8,784 nt of DNA from CAZDHT01 sp964505325 (GTDB taxonomy: Bacteria; Planctomycetota; PUPC01), in the NCBI GenBank assembly GCA_964505325.1, contig CAZDHT010000235.1, forward strand, positions 1 to 8,784, given 5' to 3'. Each line of letters starts with the position of its first letter. The stretch's first letter is position 1. The notes under the pieces are model-generated. The model was not told where the DNA came from. It saw only the letters and a list, made by a program, of their open reading frames with translations, and ran no database searches. Of the stretch, positions 6,748 through 8,784 are shown in pieces. Both the position numbers and the translations under genes were made by a program.

Positions 6748-6778
6748 GACTGGCGGGCTACCACTGCCCCACCCCGCT
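6704..6778 (-). tRNA. tRNA-Met (anticodon CAT, elongator type)
   Basis: The minus strand folds as a full cloverleaf of 75 nt including an encoded CCA (6706-6704). Parts: acceptor AGCGGGG with CCCCGCT, D-arm GGGC/GCCC with loop AGTGGTA, anticodon arm CCAGT/GCTGG with loop CTCATAA, variable loop AGGCC, T-arm GCAAG/CTTGC with loop TTCAAAT, discriminator A. Position 1-72 is a paired A-T and the anticodon stem lacks the three G-C pairs of an initiator, so this is elongator Met. A tRNA-Ile with lysidine-modified CAT cannot be excluded by sequence alone. Confidence 0.93.
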
Positions 6779-6787
6779 ATGTGACAC

Positions 6788-6815
6788 ATTCTATCCAGAC
6801 CTCGTCGCGTGTCAA
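6788..6815 (-). promoter_or_regulatory. promoter of tRNA-Met
   Basis: On the minus strand a perfect TTGACA (6815-6810), a 16-nt spacer and TAGAAT (6793-6788) end 9 nt before the mature tRNA 5' end, the expected geometry for a strong stable-RNA promoter. Confidence 0.75.
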
Positions 6816-6911
6816 GTCTTTTCAGGCGTCGGGGCGGTGTGGGCTTAAATACCGGCCGCGTCCTGTTGTCGACAGCAGCCTCTTCCGTGGTCCGAATTCC
6901 GACACATGAAC

Positions 6912-6944
6912 GCCGGCACAAGACACGCCCTGTCATGTGCCGGC
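6912..6944. repeat. 33-nt near-perfect hairpin
   Basis: GCCGGCACA (6912-6920) pairs with TGTGCCGGC (6936-6944), and inside it GACA (6922-6925) pairs with TGTC (6931-6934), separated by one A-A mismatch. The loop is CGCCC. No T-run follows on either strand, so it is not a standard terminator. It lies in a 240-bp stretch between the tRNA promoter and the first recombinase remnant in which I see no gene. Confidence 0.7.
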
Positions 6945-7022
6945 ATCCCCTGACTTGGTGGGGAAAAACGACCTCAATCCAAACCACCGGCAATACTCAA
7001 CGACGTAAGTCCTCTCCTACCA

Positions 7023-7254
7023 CCGCCTCGACGTGGACCGCTCCTACGCCTCGCGCATCCTGCCCGCCCTGAGTCCGTCGAACGGGCCCGCCCTGAGCCT
7101 GCCGAACAGGCGCCTGAACCTGCTCGCCCCGGATATCGTCGAAGCCATTCTCGCCGGCCGCGAGCCGAGCGGTCTTTCCCTCGCCAAGCTCACGCAGACC
7201 TCCCCCGCGCTCTGGAGCGAGCAGCGCGAGCTGTCCGGATTCCCGCCGGTCTGA
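7023..7254 (+). pseudogene. remnant A: C-terminal part of a recombinase-associated helix-turn-helix protein
   Basis: The frame reads RLDVDRSYASRIL, then an insertion, then LLAPDIVEAILAGREPSG and LAKLTQTSPALW, and stops at 7254. This is the C-terminal pattern of short HTH proteins commonly found beside large serine recombinases in mobile elements (recalled family pattern). The homologous N-terminal part is absent: an in-frame stop occurs at 7006-7008 just upstream. Compared with remnant B (8014-8262) it carries 48 extra bases. It is not a working gene. Confidence 0.65.
7063..7110 (+). repeat. two 24-bp tandem REP-like units inserted in frame in remnant A
   Basis: 7063-7086 and 7087-7110 both start with CCCGCCCTGAG and end in CGAAC plus three bases (GGG and AGG). 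They differ at a few positions. The CCTGAG...CGAA core resembles the dispersed CCTGAGCNNGTCGAAGG intergenic repeat seen in many bacteria. Remnant B has no bases at this point, which defines the insertion precisely. Confidence 0.75.
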
Positions 7255-7271
7255 GTTTTCGAGGAACTCAA

Positions 7272-7289
7272 CGTTCGCAACAGCGAACG
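7272..7289. repeat. short perfect hairpin between remnant A and mazF
   Basis: CGTTCGC (7272-7278), loop AACA, GCGAACG (7283-7289). It lies 42 nt past the mazF stop on the minus strand but has no T-run after it, so any terminator role is weak. Confidence 0.4.
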
Positions 7290-7330
7290 CAGGGGCTCGC
7301 TCCTCCCGCTGCATACGCCGGCTGGCGCTC

Positions 7331-7666
7331 TCAATAGATGCATGCATCGAGAAGCGACAGCGCTTCCTGCAAGACCGGCGCGGGCGCTCCCCCGATCCGT
7401 TTGGCTCTGCGGGCTCGGAAGTCAATGGACTTGACTTGCTCCACCATGACGAATCCCGTTAGGTCTTCGTTCGCCGCGATCGCCACGTGGAATGGGTAGT
7501 CGCGGCGCGTATTGGTGATGGGGCAGACGATGGCCAAGCCGGTATGCTTATTGAAAAGGTCGTTGCTGACCACCAGGGCGGGCCGCCGTCCGCGCTGCTC
7601 GTGCCCGGACTGCGGGTCGAACGTGACGGCGATGAAATCCCCCTTCCGTGGGACGTATTCCGCCAT
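7331..7666 (-). CDS. mazF: MazF/PemK-family toxin endoribonuclease
   Basis: The 111-residue protein matches E. coli MazF in length and motifs: YVPRKGDFIAVTFDP at the N-terminus, then SGHEQRGRRPALVVS, CPITNT, YPFHV and VEQVKSIDFRAR. Arg28 in RGRRP and Thr51 in PITNT correspond to MazF Arg29 and Thr52, the catalytic pair, so the toxin looks active. MazF cleaves single-stranded mRNA at short motifs when not bound by its antitoxin. The ATG directly abuts the mazE stop codon (no gap), so translation is probably coupled. The gene is intact, flanked by recombinase remnants on the other strand, and probably arrived with mobile DNA. Confidence 0.93.
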   Translation of the reverse strand: MAEYVPRKGDFIAVTFDPQSGHEQRGRRPALVVSNDLFNKHTGLAIVCPITNTRRDYPFHVAIAANEDLTGFVMVEQVKSIDFRARRAKRIGGAPAPVLQEALSLLDACIY

Positions 7667-7915
7667 CTACCAGACCTCCTTGCCGACCGGGCGCCCCCAG
7701 TCGACTTCCTCGGCCTTGTAGTCCTTGGGGATGCGCCGAACGAGTTCGCGCAGATTGTGCCCGCCTCGAACACGGCGGACCGGAGCGATAAGGATGGTGC
7801 CATCACGCACCGCCACCTCCACCGAATCTCCCACACGAACATCCGCGTCTGAAAGCAGTTCCTTGCTCAGACGAAGCCCCTGGCTGTTGCCCCACTTCTG
7901 GATCTTGGTGATCAT
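7667..7915 (-). CDS. mazE: MazE-family antitoxin (SpoVT/AbrB fold)
   Basis: The 82-residue protein has an N-terminal SpoVT/AbrB DNA-binding domain (MITKIQKWGNSQGLRLSKEL onward, about residues 1-48) and a C-terminal toxin-binding tail ending EEVDWGRPVGKEVW, closely like E. coli MazE (EVDTGPAVGKEVW, from memory). The ATG at 7915 is preferred to an upstream in-frame start because the family begins there and GAAGGAGG lies about 7 nt before it. It would bind and block MazF and repress its own operon. Confidence 0.93.
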   Translation of the reverse strand: MITKIQKWGNSQGLRLSKELLSDADVRVGDSVEVAVRDGTILIAPVRRVRGGHNLRELVRRIPKDYKAEEVDWGRPVGKEVW

Positions 7916-7933
7916 GGCTGCACCTCCTTCGGA

Positions 7934-7946
7934 TATACGAAGTATA
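7934..7946. promoter_or_regulatory. palindromic operator overlapping the mazEF -10 box
   Basis: TATAC-GAA-GTATA is a perfect inverted repeat that covers the -10 hexamer. A palindrome of this kind at this place fits autorepression by MazE or the MazEF complex. Confidence 0.55.
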
Positions 7947-7969
7947 GCCCGGAGCGTCCGCCCCGTCAA
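7941..7969 (-). promoter_or_regulatory. mazEF promoter
   Basis: On the minus strand TTGACG (7969-7964), a 17-nt spacer and TATACT (7946-7941) form a strong promoter. It ends 25 nt before the mazE ATG. Confidence 0.75.
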
Positions 7970-8013
7970 GTGTATTCTCGCGCCAACGCCGCGCCTGACC
8001 AGACGCCTGCAGC

Positions 8014-8262
8014 CGCGCACGGCGCTGGCAGGAGATGCTGGATAACGGCGCGGTCGAGTCGCTCACAGCGCTCGCCGAGAAGATGGATGTCGACAGGTCC
8101 TACGTCAGCCGTGTCCTGCAGTTGATGCTTCTCGCCCCGGATATCGTCGAAGCCATCCTCGTCGGCCGCGAGCCGAGCGGCCTTTCCCTCGCCAAACTCA
8201 CACAGACATTCCCAGTGCTCTGGAGCAGGCAGCGTGAGATGTTTGGGTTCCTGCCGGGTTGA
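8014..8262 (+). pseudogene. remnant B: C-terminal part of a recombinase-associated helix-turn-helix protein
   Basis: Open from just after a TGA at 7996-7998, it reads RARRWQEMLDNG, then ALAEKMDVDRSYVSRVL, LLAPDIVEAILVGREPSG and LAKLTQTFPVLW, ending at 8262. It has the same C-terminal region as remnant A with high nucleotide similarity, and about 25 more N-terminal residues. The HTH (AEKMDVDRSYVSRVL) is whole, so a 75-residue product from the ATG at 8035 is possible, but the family members are longer. Same strand as remnant A, with mazEF between them. Confidence 0.65.
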
Positions 8263-8272
8263 ATCTCCCCGC

Positions 8273-8351
8273 GGCGAACGCTTCGGATGAACCGCTCCGG
8301 TGAGGCCGTCGCGCGGCCTTACCGGAGTCGCGTTCGATCCGGTTGTTGGGC
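8273..8351. repeat. attC-like imperfect palindrome
   Basis: A central 14-bp stem (8295-8308 with 8314-8327, one G-T wobble, loop TCGCG) is flanked by outer arms that also align as an inverted repeat around CGGAT. The outer ends are GGCGAAC (8273-8279) and GTTGGGC (8345-8351). GTTGGGC fits the integron core GTTRRRY; GGCGAAC keeps AAC but departs from RYYYAAC at two positions. Length (79 bp) and order of parts match integron attC sites. It lies 27 nt past the stop of the zinc-ribbon gene. It could instead be another palindromic repeat. Confidence 0.45.
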
Positions 8352-8378
8352 CAACTGCGATTCTTGGCCCATGAGGTC

Positions 8379-8579
8379 TCAGTTCTTGATCGTGGCACGA
8401 AGGCGTTCTGGATCAACCGACAGTTCGACATGCCCGCATTGGGGGCAACCATGTGCCACAACACCTGCGTAGTCCGACACAACGCTCGTCTTGTTCTTGG
8501 GAACGAAGCGGAGATGCAACGGCGGCTCCTTGCCGACGACTCCCTCGACCATCTCAACCTGACAACTTGCACATTTCAT
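8379..8579 (-). CDS. small zinc-ribbon protein
   Basis: The 66-residue protein has two CxxC knuckles, Cys3/Cys6 (MKCASC) and Cys45/Cys48 (CPQCGHVEL), the pattern of a single zinc ribbon. The middle is a short beta-rich stretch. It resembles the zinc-ribbon part of YgiT/MqsA-type antitoxins but lacks their C-terminal HTH, and no toxin gene lies beside it, so an antitoxin role is not supported. AGGAGAGGA lies upstream of the ATG at 8579, and TAGAAT (8617-8612) is a possible -10. An attC-like element follows the stop and a large palindrome precedes the start. Confidence 0.65.
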   Translation of the reverse strand: MKCASCQVEMVEGVVGKEPPLHLRFVPKNKTSVVSDYAGVVAHGCPQCGHVELSVDPERLRATIKN

Positions 8580-8617
8580 CTGTGATTCCTCTCCTCTTGG
8601 TCCAACTCATTATTCTA

Positions 8618-8769
8618 CACAAATCTCCATTTGCAGGCGGATTCAGCCTCCGAAGGGAATGGTACTGCCGGCCAGGCGGGGCGTCAAGCGTCTCTGCTGG
8701 GGATATCCTGACGCAACGCGGAGCGCCGGCTACCATATCATCGGAATCCCGATGTTATCGAGATTTGTG
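8618..8769. repeat. 152-bp nested imperfect palindrome
   Basis: Five paired blocks share one centre near 8694-8698: CACAAATCTC (8618-8627) with GAGATTTGTG (8760-8769); GGATTC (8639-8644) with GAATCC (8744-8749); ATGGTA (8659-8664) with TACCAT (8731-8736); GCCGGC (8667-8672) with GCCGGC (8725-8730); GCGTCA (8681-8686) with TGACGC (8709-8714). No gene was found inside it. Confidence 0.65.
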
Positions 8770-8784
8770 CATAATCCGGAAGCG

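Noticed and set aside
6704..6778. Initiator tRNA-fMet
   Set aside because: Positions 1 and 72 pair (A-T) and the anticodon stem lacks the three consecutive G-C pairs of initiators.
6742..6993. 83-codon minus-strand ORF upstream of the tRNA
   Set aside because: It overlaps the tRNA and its promoter, has no ribosome-binding site I can defend and no recognisable motif.
7063..7110. CRISPR array
   Set aside because: The 24-bp units are directly tandem with no spacers and only two copies.
7255..7330. A second attC site after mazF (GTTGAGT on the minus strand fits GTTRRRY)
   Set aside because: No matching RYYYAAC partner or long inverted arms lie at the right distance; the heptamer alone is expected by chance.
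8287..8472. 61-codon plus-strand ORF
   Set aside because: It is the translation of the attC-like palindrome plus the antisense of the zinc-ribbon gene.
8379..8579. MqsA/YgiT antitoxin with adjacent toxin
   Set aside because: There is no HTH domain and no toxin ORF upstream; the upstream stretch is a non-coding palindrome.

Overview
This is a GC-rich window from a bacterium that handles complex sugars. The mix of an MJ0042-type zinc-ribbon membrane protein, a DUF2961/GH172 protein, a FucI-family isomerase and a piece resembling the end of a URO-D-like protein would suit a Planctomycetota or other PVC-type genome, probably assembled from a metagenome. This assignment is an inference from gene content; no marker gene is present. 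The 100-N gap with identical 55-bp flanks shows that the sequence is a scaffold.

Left and centre (1-6560) hold the metabolic genes. A FucI-family sugar isomerase runs leftward off the window edge. Divergent from it is a zinc-ribbon/single-TM protein, split on paper by the assembly gap, followed closely by a PHP-family metal phosphoesterase. Next comes an odd segment. The first 134 bp of the GH172 gene region, including its ribosome-binding site and 38 codons, occur twice, 965 bp apart and with no differences. The first copy is fused in frame to a foreign C-terminal tail, and a small lipoprotein gene lies between the copies. The second copy is the complete GH172 gene. An MFS transporter follows after a short 9-bp tandem repeat. 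GH172 hydrolase, MFS permease and FucI-type isomerase could together use a D-arabinose- or D-fructose-containing oligosaccharide, but this is a hypothesis.

Right part (6560-8784) is accessory and scarred. The start of a secreted-protein gene is cut off just before a tRNA-Met(CAT) gene on the minus strand. Then come two same-strand remnants of the C-terminal part of a recombinase-associated protein. One carries an in-frame 48-bp insertion made of two 24-bp REP-like units. The remnants bracket an intact MazEF toxin-antitoxin operon with a good promoter and a palindromic operator. The window ends with an integron attC-like palindrome, a 66-residue zinc-ribbon protein and a 152-bp nested imperfect palindrome.

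No CRISPR array, rRNA or intact integrase/transposase was found. The most notable items are the 134-bp duplication with its chimeric ORF, the attC-like site next to a small gene, and the large terminal palindrome.
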